Assembly: GCF_007559435.1 (NCBI RefSeq)
Contig: NZ_VMBP01000004.1
Location: forward strand, 1-64,000
Direction: 5' to 3'
DNA from: Ancylobacter moscoviensis
Lineage (GTDB): Bacteria; Pseudomonadota; Alphaproteobacteria; Rhizobiales; Xanthobacteraceae
DNA length: 64,000 bases
Positions 30,816-38,455 of this stretch are shown here, one piece after another. The notes under the pieces are model-generated. The model ran no database searches and was not told the DNA's origin. It saw only the letters and a list, made by a program, of their open reading frames with translations. The position numbers were made by a program, and so were the translations under genes. The number at the start of each line of letters is the position of its first letter. The first letter of the stretch is position 1.

Positions 30816-31735
30816 TGCGAAAGCCCCTCGGCAAGGCCCTTTTCCACCGTGCCGGTGGTCACGCGCAGAAGGTCGATATAGGTCGGCACCGGCCCGTCCG
30901 GCTCGCTGAGCGAGTCGACGTAGAGCACGCCGCCATAATGGGCGCCTGCCTCGCGGGCGGCCTGACGCGCGGGCTTGTCGGAGACGGTGCTTTCGCTGAA
31001 CACGGTGGGGATGCCGTTCTTGCGCACGGCATCGATCACCTTACGCACCTGCTGGGGCGTGCCCTGCTGGTCGGCGTTGATCGGCCAGAGATAAAGCTCC
31101 TTCAGCCCGAAATCGCGGGCGAGATAGGAGAAGGCGCCCTCGCTGGACACGAGCCAGCGCTTGTCCTCGGGAATGGACGCGAGCTTCTCGCGGATCGGCG
31201 CCACGGAAGCCTCGATCTGCTTCTTGTAGGCATCGGCGTTGGCCGTGTAGGTGCCGGCGTTCGCCGGGTCGTACTTCACGAAGGCGTCGCGGATGTTGTC
31301 GACGTAGATCAGCGCGTCCTTCGGCGACATCCAGGCATGGGGATTGGGCTTGCCCTTGTAGGGCCCCTCGGCGATGCCCATCGGCTCGACCCCCTGCGAG
31401 ACCACCACGCTCGGCACGTCCTTCAGGTTCTGGAAGAAGCGCTCGAACCACAGTTCGAGATTGAGTCCGTTCCACAGCACGAGCTGCGCCCCCTGGGCGC
31501 GCTGGATGTCGCCGGGCGTCGGTGCGTAGTTGTGGATTTCCGCGCCGGGCTTGGTGATCGATTCCACCACCGCGGCGTCGCCGGCGACGTTGCGCGCCAT
31601 GTCGGCGATGACAGTGAAGGTGGTCACGGCCTTGAACTTCGGCCCTGCGGCCTCCTGCGCCAATGCGCCGGAAACTCCCACACTCAAGAGACCAATGGCC
31701 GCGAGGCCGGCCAGAACCACGCGCCTGCTGCGCAT
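30812..31735 (-). CDS. sitA: Mn/Fe-binding periplasmic lipoprotein-like SitA
   Basis: 307 aa with a Sec signal (cleavage near ALAQ, residue 27; no lipobox Cys). Cluster A-I metal-binding protein. Ligands fit the Mn2+-type set His68 (HNYAPTP), His133 (NPHAW), Glu199 (SSEG) and Asp274 (LYVDS), a combination used for Mn2+ or Fe2+ rather than zinc, since the His-rich loop of ZnuA is missing. AAGGAG lies 7 nt before the ATG. The gene heads sitABCD and is divergent from the riboswitch-nrdAB unit. Confidence 0.94.
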   Translation of the reverse strand: MRSRRVVLAGLAAIGLLSVGVSGALAQEAAGPKFKAVTTFTVIADMARNVAGDAAVVESITKPGAEIHNYAPTPGDIQRAQGAQLVLWNGLNLELWFERFFQNLKDVPSVVVSQGVEPMGIAEGPYKGKPNPHAWMSPKDALIYVDNIRDAFVKYDPANAGTYTANADAYKKQIEASVAPIREKLASIPEDKRWLVSSEGAFSYLARDFGLKELYLWPINADQQGTPQQVRKVIDAVRKNGIPTVFSESTVSDKPARQAAREAGAHYGGVLYVDSLSEPDGPVPTYIDLLRVTTGTVEKGLAEGLSQ

Positions 31736-31747
31736 ATCTCACTCCTT

Positions 31748-31766
31748 CTTGCGAATGACTTGCAAG
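31748..31766. promoter_or_regulatory. Inverted repeat in the sitA leader
   Basis: CTTGC (31748-31752) and GCAAG (31762-31766) form a perfect dyad around 9 nt, 13 nt upstream of the sitA start. It shares the TTGC/GCAA core of the stronger dyad at 31792-31814 and may be a second binding site for the same metal regulator. Confidence 0.35.
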
Positions 31767-31791
31767 AGCATCTTATCGAACGTCGCTCGGT

Positions 31792-31814
31792 ATGCAATTG
31801 CGAATTAATTGCAT
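31792..31814. promoter_or_regulatory. Candidate manganese-regulator operator for sitABCD
   Basis: ATGCAATT (31792-31799) and AATTGCAT (31807-31814) form a perfect 8-bp dyad around 7 nt. On the minus strand the same TTGCAT can serve as a -35 box with AAGATG or GATAAG downstream, so a bound repressor would block sitA. In Hyphomicrobiales, sit operons are repressed by the Fur-family protein Mur (or by MntR) under manganese sufficiency, through TGCAA-containing palindromes. The assignment to Mur is inference. Confidence 0.55.
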
Positions 31815-31844
31815 CTGAGGCTTTTTACGCGTGTGCGCTACCAA

Positions 31845-31874
31845 TTGACAATTCTGTCGCGTAAGCCCCTACAT
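31845..31874 (+). promoter_or_regulatory. Predicted promoter of the riboswitch-nrdAB transcript
   Basis: TTGACA (31845-31850) is followed after 18 nt by CTACAT (31869-31874), close to the alphaproteobacterial consensus. The predicted start point, near 31881, falls right where the cobalamin riboswitch begins. Confidence 0.6.
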
Positions 31875-31881
31875 ATGGGCG

Positions 31882-32056
31882 TCACGGTCCTTCGAGTCGG
31901 AAGATGAGGAGGCTAAGAGGGAATCCGGTGTGACACCGGAGCTGCCCCCGCAACTGTAAGCGGCAAGCCGACGTCCCATGTCGCGTCACTGAGGCAACTG
32001 CCTCGGGAAGGCCGGACGAAGGCGACGACCCGCGAGCCAGGAGACCTGCCGCGACC
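31882..32056 (+). promoter_or_regulatory. Cobalamin (adenosylcobalamin) riboswitch upstream of nrdAB
   Basis: Conserved core elements occur in order: AAGAGGGAA with a GGTG hairpin (31915-31938), CTGCCCCCGCAACTGTAAGC (31942-31961), CACTGAGGCAACTGCCTCGGG (31987-32007 region), AAGGC, and the terminal B12 box GAGCCAGGAGACCTGCC (32034-32050). Such elements normally switch genes off when cobalamin is abundant. Placement before a class I ribonucleotide reductase fits repression of the B12-independent enzyme when the B12-dependent class II enzyme (expected elsewhere in the genome) can work; similar control is known in Streptomyces. Confidence 0.96.
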
Positions 32057-32065
32057 CAGATGAAA

Positions 32066-32091
32066 CGTCCTCGGGCGGGGTGTCCCGGTGG
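32066..32091 (+). promoter_or_regulatory. Putative expression platform shared with the metE riboswitch
   Basis: CGTCC at 32066-32070 and the 19-mer GGGCGGGGTGTCCCGGTGG at 32073-32091 recur downstream of the metE riboswitch (40919-40937 on the minus strand) at almost the same distance from the B12 box. The element can form CGGG-GTGT-CCCG and contains a GTG (32080) that is in frame with nrdA. It is likely the switching part, acting on translation or on transcription. Confidence 0.55.
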
Positions 32092-32181
32092 AACGCTGTG
32101 GTCGTGCCGCCGGCTTGTTCCGCCCGTCCGCCCATGTCGTTTCCGCTCGGCCCTTGCCCCATGCAACGGGGTTTGCAGCCG

Positions 32182-35049
32182 ATGACTCTCGCTCTCGAAG
32201 CCGAACGTCCGTCCTCCCGGATTCCCGAACCGCTCGTCTCCGCCTCCGGCGCCGGTACAGCGACGCCGGGCTTTCAGGTGATCCGCCGCAACGGCGCCGT
32301 CACGCCCTTCGACGCCTCGAAGATCGCGGTGGCGCTCACCAAGGCCTTTCTCGCGGTGGAGGGGACGAATGCCGCCGCCTCGCGGCGCGTGCACGACATC
32401 GTGGCGGGGCTGACGGAGCAGATCGTCACCGGCCTGACGCGGCGGGCAGACGCGGGCCGCACCTTCCATGTCGAGGACGTCCAGGACCAGGTCGAACTGG
32501 CGCTGATGCGCGGCGAGCACCACAAGGTCGCCCGCGCCTATGTGCTCTACCGCGAGGAGCGGGCGAGGGAGCGCGCCGTGGCGGTGGTGCCCGGCACAGC
32601 ACCGGCCTTGCACATGACGACGGACGAGGGGATGCGGGTGCCGCTCGACGAGGTCCGGCTCGCGACGGTCGTGGGCGAGGCCGTCGCCGGGCTCGCCGAC
32701 GTGTCCGCCGAGGCGATCCTCTCGGAGACCCGTCGCAACCTCTATGACGGCATCAGCGCCGACGAGCTGGCGCTGGCGCCCATCCTCGCCGCCCGTACGC
32801 TGATCGAGACCGAGCCGAACTACGCCAAGGTCTCCGCCCGCCTCCTGGGCGACAAGCTGCGCCGCGAGGCGCTCACTTTCCTCGCCGGCCGGCCCGAGCA
32901 GGCGACGCAGGCGGAAATGGCGGAGCGCTACGCGGACTATTTCCGCGCCTATGTCGCTCGCGGCATCGAGGAAGAGCTCATCGACCCGGAACTCGGCCGC
33001 TTCGATCTGGAACGGATCGCCGCCGCGCTGCTGCCCGAGCGCGATCTCCAGTTCGACTATCTCGGCCTGCAGACCCTCTACGACCGCTATTTCCTGCACG
33101 CGCGCGGCACCCGTTTCGAGCTGCCGCAGGCCTTCTTCATGCGCGTCGCCATGGGGCTGGCTCTACGCGAGGTCGACCGGGAGGCGCGGGCGATCGAGTT
33201 CTATCGCCTGCTGTCCTCCTTCGATTTCATGGCCTCGACGCCGACTCTGTTCAATGCCGGCACGCTGCGCCCGCAGCTCTCCTCCTGCTTCCTCACCACC
33301 GTGCCGGATGATCTCGACGGCATCTTCAAGTCGATCAAGGACAACGCCCTGCTGGCCAAATATTCCGGCGGGCTCGGCAATGACTGGACCCGCGTGCGCG
33401 GGCTCGGGGCCCATATCAAGGGCACCAACGGCGAGAGCCAGGGCGTGGTGCCGTTCCTCAAGGTCGCCAACGACACCGCCATCGCCGTCAATCAGGGCGG
33501 CAAGCGCAAGGGTGCCGTCTGCGCCTATCTCGAGACCTGGCACATCGACATCGAGGAGTTCCTCGATCTGCGCAAGAACACCGGCGACGACCGTCGCCGC
33601 ACCCATGACATGAACACCGCCAACTGGGTGCCGGACCTGTTCATGCAGCGGGTCGAGGCGGACGGGCCGTGGACGCTGTTCTCGCCCGACGAGACGCCGG
33701 AGCTGCACGACCTCTACGGCCCGGCCTTCCGGGACGCCTACGAAGCCTATGAGGCGAAGGCGGCGCAGGGCGGCATGAAGGTGTTCCGCACCGTGCGCGC
33801 GCTCGATCTGTGGCGGCGCATGCTGACCATGCTGTTCGAGACCGGCCATCCGTGGGTGACGTTTAAGGACCCCTGCAACATCCGCTCGCCGCAGCGGCAT
33901 GCCGGCGTGGTGCATTCATCCAACCTGTGCACCGAGATCACCCTGAACACGTCGAACGACGAAGTAGCGGTGTGCAATCTCGGCTCGGTCAACCTGCTGG
34001 CCCACGTCACCAGGGACGGCCTCGACCATGCACGCCTCGCCCGCACGGTCGCGACGGCGATGCGCATGCTCGACAACGTCATCGACATCAATTTCTACAC
34101 CATCCCCGAGGCCCGCCGCTCGAACCTGAAGCACCGGCCGGTCGGCCTCGGCATCATGGGCTTTCAGGACGCGTTGCAGATGCTGCGCATCCCCTACGCC
34201 TCCGACGACGCGGTGCGTTTCGCCGACGAGAGCATGGAGGCGGTGAGCTTCCACGCCATCACGGCTTCAGTCGACCTCGCCGCCGAGCGGGGGCGCTATC
34301 CGGGCTTCGAGGGCTCCCTCTGGTCGCAGGGCGTGCTGCCCATCGACAGCGTGGAACTGCTGGCGCAGGCGCGCGGCGGCGCGGAGTTCGACCGCTCTGC
34401 GACGCTCGACTGGGAGAGCCTGCGCACGCGGGTGAAGACCGCCGGCATGCGCAACTCCAACTGCATGGCCATCGCGCCCACCGCCACCATCTCCAACATC
34501 TGCGGTGTGTCGCAGTCGATCGAGCCCGCCTACCAGAATCTCTTCGTCAAATCGAACATGTCCGGCGACTTCACGGTGGTGAACGCCGCGCTGGTGCGCG
34601 ACCTGAAGGCCCGCGGCCTGTGGGACGAGGTGATGGTCTCCGATCTCAAATATTATGACGGCAGCGTTGGCCAGATCGACTGCATCCCGGACGACCTCAA
34701 GGCGCTTTATGCCACCGCCTTCGAGATCGATGCCGCCTGGCTGATCGAAGCGGCGTCGCGCCGGCAGAAATGGATCGATCAGGCGCAGTCGCTGAATCTC
34801 TACGTCGCCAATCCCTCGGGCCGCAAGCTCGACGAGACCTATCGCCTCGCATGGAAGCGCGGGCTGAAGACGACCTATTACCTGCGCTCGCGCTCGGCCA
34901 CTCATGTCGAGAAATCGACGCTGAAGGGCACGGACGGCAAGCTGAACGCGGTCTCCGCCGTGCTCGCCGCCGCTCCCATCGCCGTGCCGGAAATCGTCCT
35001 CGGCAAGGCGTGCTCGATCGACGATCCCGAATGCGAAGCCTGCCAGTAG
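32182..35049 (+). CDS. nrdA: Class I ribonucleotide reductase, catalytic subunit alpha
   Basis: 955 aa from ATG 32182; ATG 32161 and GTG 32080 in the same frame are alternatives. It reduces ribonucleotides to deoxyribonucleotides using a radical delivered by NrdB. An N-terminal ATP-cone (about 30-130, RRNGAVTPFDASKI) is followed by a second, weaker ATP-cone-like segment (about 150-235). The catalytic core shows LSSCFLTT (first redox Cys), NLCTEI (radical Cys and Glu), CNLGSVNL, the Tyr-Tyr relay in TTYYLRS, and a C-terminal redox tail ending CEACQ. Although it follows a B12 riboswitch, it is not a B12 enzyme. Confidence 0.94.
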   Translation: MTLALEAERPSSRIPEPLVSASGAGTATPGFQVIRRNGAVTPFDASKIAVALTKAFLAVEGTNAAASRRVHDIVAGLTEQIVTGLTRRADAGRTFHVEDVQDQVELALMRGEHHKVARAYVLYREERARERAVAVVPGTAPALHMTTDEGMRVPLDEVRLATVVGEAVAGLADVSAEAILSETRRNLYDGISADELALAPILAARTLIETEPNYAKVSARLLGDKLRREALTFLAGRPEQATQAEMAERYADYFRAYVARGIEEELIDPELGRFDLERIAAALLPERDLQFDYLGLQTLYDRYFLHARGTRFELPQAFFMRVAMGLALREVDREARAIEFYRLLSSFDFMASTPTLFNAGTLRPQLSSCFLTTVPDDLDGIFKSIKDNALLAKYSGGLGNDWTRVRGLGAHIKGTNGESQGVVPFLKVANDTAIAVNQGGKRKGAVCAYLETWHIDIEEFLDLRKNTGDDRRRTHDMNTANWVPDLFMQRVEADGPWTLFSPDETPELHDLYGPAFRDAYEAYEAKAAQGGMKVFRTVRALDLWRRMLTMLFETGHPWVTFKDPCNIRSPQRHAGVVHSSNLCTEITLNTSNDEVAVCNLGSVNLLAHVTRDGLDHARLARTVATAMRMLDNVIDINFYTIPEARRSNLKHRPVGLGIMGFQDALQMLRIPYASDDAVRFADESMEAVSFHAITASVDLAAERGRYPGFEGSLWSQGVLPIDSVELLAQARGGAEFDRSATLDWESLRTRVKTAGMRNSNCMAIAPTATISNICGVSQSIEPAYQNLFVKSNMSGDFTVVNAALVRDLKARGLWDEVMVSDLKYYDGSVGQIDCIPDDLKALYATAFEIDAAWLIEAASRRQKWIDQAQSLNLYVANPSGRKLDETYRLAWKRGLKTTYYLRSRSATHVEKSTLKGTDGKLNAVSAVLAAAPIAVPEIVLGKACSIDDPECEACQ

Positions 35050-35070
35050 GCCGCTCCCGTTTCATCACGA

Positions 35071-35155
35071 CGTCATGCCCGGCCTTGGGCCGGGCATCCA
35101 CGCCCTTCCAGCGCAACAGAAGTCGTGGATGGCCGGGCCAAGCCCGGCCATGACG
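35071..35155. repeat. Palindromic intergenic repeat between nrdA and nrdB
   Basis: Two 32-nt arms (35071-35102 and 35124-35155) are inverted copies differing at 4 positions. Each arm also folds on itself (GCCCGGCC-TTG-GGCCGGGC and its counterpart). This matches the REP-like CGTCATGCCCGG...CATCCACG elements scattered through Hyphomicrobiales genomes. It falls within the 128-nt nrdA-nrdB gap, and may stabilise the upstream message or reduce nrdB expression. No second copy occurs in this window. Confidence 0.85.
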
Positions 35156-35177
35156 GCACTCTTGAGGAATTCATTCC

Positions 35178-36299
35178 ATGCTCGACTGGTCCGATACCAC
35201 ATCCGCTGCCGCACCCATCCACCCCGCCTTCGCGCCGCCAGCCGGTGACGCCACCGGCCTTGGCGCCATCGAGCGCGGTGCGGCCCGCGTGACCGTCGAC
35301 GAGAAGCGGATGATCAGCGCCCGCGCCGACGTGAACCAGCTCCTTCCGCTCAAATACAAATGGGCGTGGGAGAAATACCTCTCCGGCTGCAACAATCACT
35401 GGATGCCGACCGAAGTCTCCATGCAGGCCGACATCGCTCTGTGGAAGTCGAAAGACGGGCTGACAGAGGACGAGCGGCGCATGCTCAAGCGCAATCTCGG
35501 CTTCTTCGCCGCCTCGGAAAGCTTGGTGGCCAACAACATCGTGCTGGCGATCTACCGCCACCTCACCAATCCGGAATGCCGGCAATATCTCCTGCGGCAG
35601 GCCTTCGAGGAGGCGGTGCACACGCACACCTTCCAGTACATCGTCGAAAGCCTCGGCCTCGATGAGGGCGAATTGTTCAACATGTACCGCGAGGTGCCCT
35701 CGATCACCGACAAGGCGGCCTGGGCGCTCAGGCACACGCAGAGCCTCGACGACCCGGCCTTCCACACGGGCACGCCCGAGGCCGACCAGCAATTCCTGCG
35801 CGACCTCGTCGCCTTCTACGTCGTGTTCGAGGGTATGTGGTTCTACACCGGCTTCGCGCAGATCCTCTCGCTCGGCCGGCGCAACAAGATGGTCGGCATC
35901 GCCGAGCAGTACCAGTACATCCTGCGCGACGAGAGCATCCACCTCAACTTCGGCATCGACGTGATCAACCAGATCAAGGCCGAGAATCCGCATCTCTGGA
36001 CGAAGGACTTCCAGGACGAGGTGCGCGGCATGCTGAAGGACGCCGCCGAGCTGGAGGCCGCCTATGGCCGGGATACCATGCCGCGCGGCTTCCTCGGGCT
36101 GAACGCGGCTCTGTGCGAGGAGTACATGCACTTCATCGCCAATCGCCGCTGCGCCCAGCTCGGTCTCGCGCCGGTCTTCGCGGAGGCGGACAACCCGTTC
36201 CCGTGGATGAGCGAGGCGATGGACCTGAAGAAGGAGAAGAACTTCTTCGAGACGCGCGTCATCGAGTACCAGAACGGCGGCGCGCTAGCCTGGGACTGA
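35178..36299 (+). CDS. nrdB: Class Ic ribonucleotide reductase, radical-generating subunit beta (R2c)
   Basis: 373 aa ferritin-like protein. Metal ligands by motif are Glu114 (SESLV), Glu145 and His148 (EEAVHTHTF), Glu218 (FEGMW), Glu252 and His255 (DESIH). Position 152, where canonical R2 has the radical Tyr (seven after the second ligand), is Phe, and the first ligand is Glu rather than Asp. Both changes define Chlamydia-type class Ic R2, which uses a Mn(IV)/Fe(III) cofactor instead of a tyrosyl radical. The C-terminus [11 protein letters not shown] that docks to NrdA is present. Cotranscribed with nrdA under the riboswitch. Confidence 0.93.
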   Translation: MLDWSDTTSAAAPIHPAFAPPAGDATGLGAIERGAARVTVDEKRMISARADVNQLLPLKYKWAWEKYLSGCNNHWMPTEVSMQADIALWKSKDGLTEDERRMLKRNLGFFAASESLVANNIVLAIYRHLTNPECRQYLLRQAFEEAVHTHTFQYIVESLGLDEGELFNMYREVPSITDKAAWALRHTQSLDDPAFHTGTPEADQQFLRDLVAFYVVFEGMWFYTGFAQILSLGRRNKMVGIAEQYQYILRDESIHLNFGIDVINQIKAENPHLWTKDFQDEVRGMLKDAAELEAAYGRDTMPRGFLGLNAALCEEYMHFIANRRCAQLGLAPVFAEADNPFPWMSEAMDLKKEKNFFETRVIEYQNGGALAWD

Positions 36300-36322
36300 G
36301 CGGGGCTGCGCTTTCGAGGATC

Positions 36323-36351
36323 GCCGGCGGCGCTCCGTGCGCGCCGCCGGC
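36323..36351. terminator. Hairpin between convergent nrdB and the COG0523 gene
   Basis: A perfect 11-bp stem GCCGGCGGCGC/GCGCCGCCGGC (36323-36333 with 36341-36351) and 7-nt loop fill most of the 58-nt gap. T residues are sparse on both sides, so it may be a bidirectional barrier of moderate strength. Confidence 0.55.
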
Positions 36352-36357
36352 TTCGGT

Positions 36358-37572
36358 TCACGCCGGAACGCGCTCCCAGGAGGGAAACGGATCCGGCAGG
36401 TGCTTCAGCGTTTCGGGATCGAACAGCGTCGGCCTCAGCGGGCCGACGAGGCACTCGTCCAGCGCGGCGCGGATCGCCGCCTCGTCCATGTTCACGCCGA
36501 TGAAGACGAGTTCCTGCCGCCGGTCGCCATAGCCCGGCGTCCAGTGCGCGCGCAGCCAGCTCCGCCAGTCGGGCTGGGTCGGCCAGTGCTCGGTGGGAAT
36601 GGCCGCCCACCACTGGCCGATCGAGCCGGTGCGGCAGATGGCGCCGGCCAGCGACATCTCGCCCACCCGGCGCGGGCGCGTCGCCAGCCAGAACAGCCCC
36701 TTGGCCCGCACCAGACCCGGCCATGTGCGGGCGAGGAAGGCGTTGAACTTCTCCGGGTGGAAGGGCCGGCGGGCGCGGTAGACGAAGCTGGAGACGCCAT
36801 ATTCCTCGGTCTCCGGCACATGGTCGCGGAAGCCGTTCAGCTCCTTGAACCAGGTCGGGTGCTCGTGCGCCTGCTCGAAATCGAAGCGCCCGGTGCCGAG
36901 GATGTCCCTCAGCGGGACATTCGCCTGGTCGGTCTCGATGATGAGCGCGTCGGGGTTGAGCGCCTTCACCACCGCCCGCACCTCGCTGCGGCGGGCGGGC
37001 GCGACGTCCGACACCTTGTTGAGCACGATGACGTCGGCGAACTCGATCTGGTCGGTGAGCAGGTCGACCAGCGTGCGCTCGTCATCCTCGCCTGCCGTCT
37101 CGCCGCGGTCGCGCAGGAAGTCGCGGCTGCCGAAGTCCCGCAGCAGGTTCGCCGCGTCGACCACCGTCACCATCGTGTCGAGCCGGGAGACGTCGGAGAG
37201 GGAGAAGCCTTCCTCGTCGCGGAACTCGAAGGTCGCGGCGACGGGCAGAGGCTCGGCGATGCCGGTGGATTCGATCAGCAGATAGTCGAAGCGGCCCTCG
37301 CCGGCGAGGCGGCGCACTTCGGCCAGCAGATCGTCGCGCAGGGTGCAGCAGATGCAGCCATTGGTCATTTCGACCAGCTTCTCCTGCGTGAGCGAAAGGT
37401 TGGCGCCGCCCGAGCGCACGAGTTCGGCGTCGATGTTCACCTCGGACATGTCGTTGACGATGACCGCGACGCGCAGGCCCTCTCGATTGGCGAGGACATG
37501 GTTCAGCAGGGTGGTCTTGCCCGCGCCGAGGAAGCCGGAAAGCACCGTTACCGGAAGGCGAGAGTCAGACAT
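36358..37572 (-). CDS. COG0523 GTPase, putative zinc metallochaperone
   Basis: 404 aa. G3E GTPase with Walker A GFLGAGKT (13-20), the metal-binding GCICC motif (Cys73, 75, 76), IESTG, and NKVSD. A CobW C-terminal domain follows (about 265-380). The Zur-like palindrome 24 nt upstream of the start points to the ZigA/ZagA branch, which delivers zinc to client proteins under zinc starvation, rather than to the cobalt chaperone CobW. A B12 role cannot be fully excluded given the cobalamin-controlled neighbours. Confidence 0.88.
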   Translation of the reverse strand: MSDSRLPVTVLSGFLGAGKTTLLNHVLANREGLRVAVIVNDMSEVNIDAELVRSGGANLSLTQEKLVEMTNGCICCTLRDDLLAEVRRLAGEGRFDYLLIESTGIAEPLPVAATFEFRDEEGFSLSDVSRLDTMVTVVDAANLLRDFGSRDFLRDRGETAGEDDERTLVDLLTDQIEFADVIVLNKVSDVAPARRSEVRAVVKALNPDALIIETDQANVPLRDILGTGRFDFEQAHEHPTWFKELNGFRDHVPETEEYGVSSFVYRARRPFHPEKFNAFLARTWPGLVRAKGLFWLATRPRRVGEMSLAGAICRTGSIGQWWAAIPTEHWPTQPDWRSWLRAHWTPGYGDRRQELVFIGVNMDEAAIRAALDECLVGPLRPTLFDPETLKHLPDPFPSWERVPA

Positions 37573-37595
37573 TTATGCGCGCTCCACTTGCATAT

Positions 37596-37610
37596 TGATA
37601 TATTATATCA
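37596..37610. promoter_or_regulatory. Candidate Zur operator
   Basis: TGATATATTATATCA is a perfect palindrome around its central base, in an AT-rich island of a GC-rich genome, 24 nt before the COG0523 start. It resembles the GNTATnnnATANC core of Zur boxes in alphaproteobacteria. Zur binding, and therefore derepression on zinc depletion, is inferred from the pattern and from the gene it precedes. Confidence 0.65.
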
Positions 37611-37645
37611 TTTGCACAGGAGGGGAGATCGATCAAGCTTGGGAA

Positions 37646-37679
37646 GCTGGCGGGGACACCGGAGAGTGACCCCGCCAGC
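37646..37679. terminator. Stem-loop after the thioesterase gene
   Basis: A perfect 10-bp stem GCTGGCGGGG/CCCCGCCAGC (37646-37655 with 37670-37679) and a 14-nt loop lie 21 nt beyond the minus-strand stop at 37700. T residues after it are interrupted, so termination efficiency is uncertain. It separates the metE unit from the Zur-like promoter. Confidence 0.5.
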
Positions 37680-37699
37680 CGTCATAATGCCGCGTTTCG

Positions 37700-38455
37700 T
37701 CAGGACGCGACGGCGACCGGCCGGTGGTCGGCATCCACCGCCACCATGACGAATTCGCCGGTGCCGCAGAGATGGCGCTCGCCGGTCGCGAGGCTTTCGG
37801 ACCACAGGCGGACGGCCACCGTCATCGAGCTGCGGCCGGTGCTGGCGAGCCGGGCCTCGACCTCGGCCACGTCGCCGGGTGTGATCTCGTGGCGGAAGTC
37901 GACACGCCGGGAGGAAGCCATCACCACCGCCCGGCGGGCGTGGCGCGTCGCCACCACGAAGGCCGCCTTGCCCATCGTCGCGAGGGCGCTGCCGCCATGG
38001 AGGCTACCGTAGTGGCTGGTCTGCTCGGGCATGACCAGATCGGCCATGCGCAGCACGCCGGGTTCTTCCGGCGCCGGTGGGGGCGGTGGCGGCATGGGCG
38101 CGGGCGTACCGACCGCGACCATGTTGAAGGTCCCGCGCGTGCAGCGCCGCCGCTCGCCGGTCAGCGGCGCCTCGGCGACGAGCTCGACCTCGACGCCGAG
38201 CGAGCGCCGCCCGACCCGTGCCACCCTCCCGGTCAGCTCGACGATCTCGCCGAGCCGTGCCGGCGCGACGAAATCGATCCGCTCGCAGGAGGCGGTGACG
38301 AAATCGGCGCGCGCGTGCCGGGTCGCCGCGATGAAGGCGACCCGGTCCATATGCGCGAGCGCGGCGCCGCCGAACAGCGTGCCGTGATGGTTGGTGGCGC
38401 CCGGGAAGACGATGTCGACGAGACGCGTCTCTCCCGGGCTCGCGCGTCCGGTCAT
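37700..38455 (-). CDS. Double hot-dog acyl-CoA thioesterase
   Basis: 251 aa from ATG 38455, overlapping the metE stop by 4 nt (ATGA). Two hot-dog domains (about 10-115 and 140-240) each have the acyl-CoA hydrolase pattern ([20 protein letters not shown] and [20 protein letters not shown]) joined by a proline-rich linker ([13 protein letters not shown]). Families of this architecture hydrolyse medium- or long-chain acyl-CoA. The second domain has Tyr/Ser instead of the usual Asn-x-x-Gly and Thr for Asp, so it may be less active. Coupling to metE is unusual. Confidence 0.87.
   Translation of the reverse strand: MTGRASPGETRLVDIVFPGATNHHGTLFGGAALAHMDRVAFIAATRHARADFVTASCERIDFVAPARLGEIVELTGRVARVGRRSLGVEVELVAEAPLTGERRRCTRGTFNMVAVGTPAPMPPPPPPAPEEPGVLRMADLVMPEQTSHYGSLHGGSALATMGKAAFVVATRHARRAVVMASSRRVDFRHEITPGDVAEVEARLASTGRSSMTVAVRLWSESLATGERHLCGTGEFVMVAVDADHRPVAVAS

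Noticed and set aside
32182-35049. Reading the riboswitch-led gene as class II (B12-dependent) NrdJ
   Set aside because: The protein has class I features (ATP-cone, Tyr-Tyr radical relay, CxxC tail) and an R2 subunit gene follows directly. The riboswitch here represses a B12-independent enzyme.
36358-37572. CobW cobalamin-synthesis role for the COG0523 protein because of nearby B12 riboswitches
   Set aside because: No cob genes are present, the gene has its own Zur-like operator, and it is not downstream of a riboswitch; the zinc role is better supported, though not proven.
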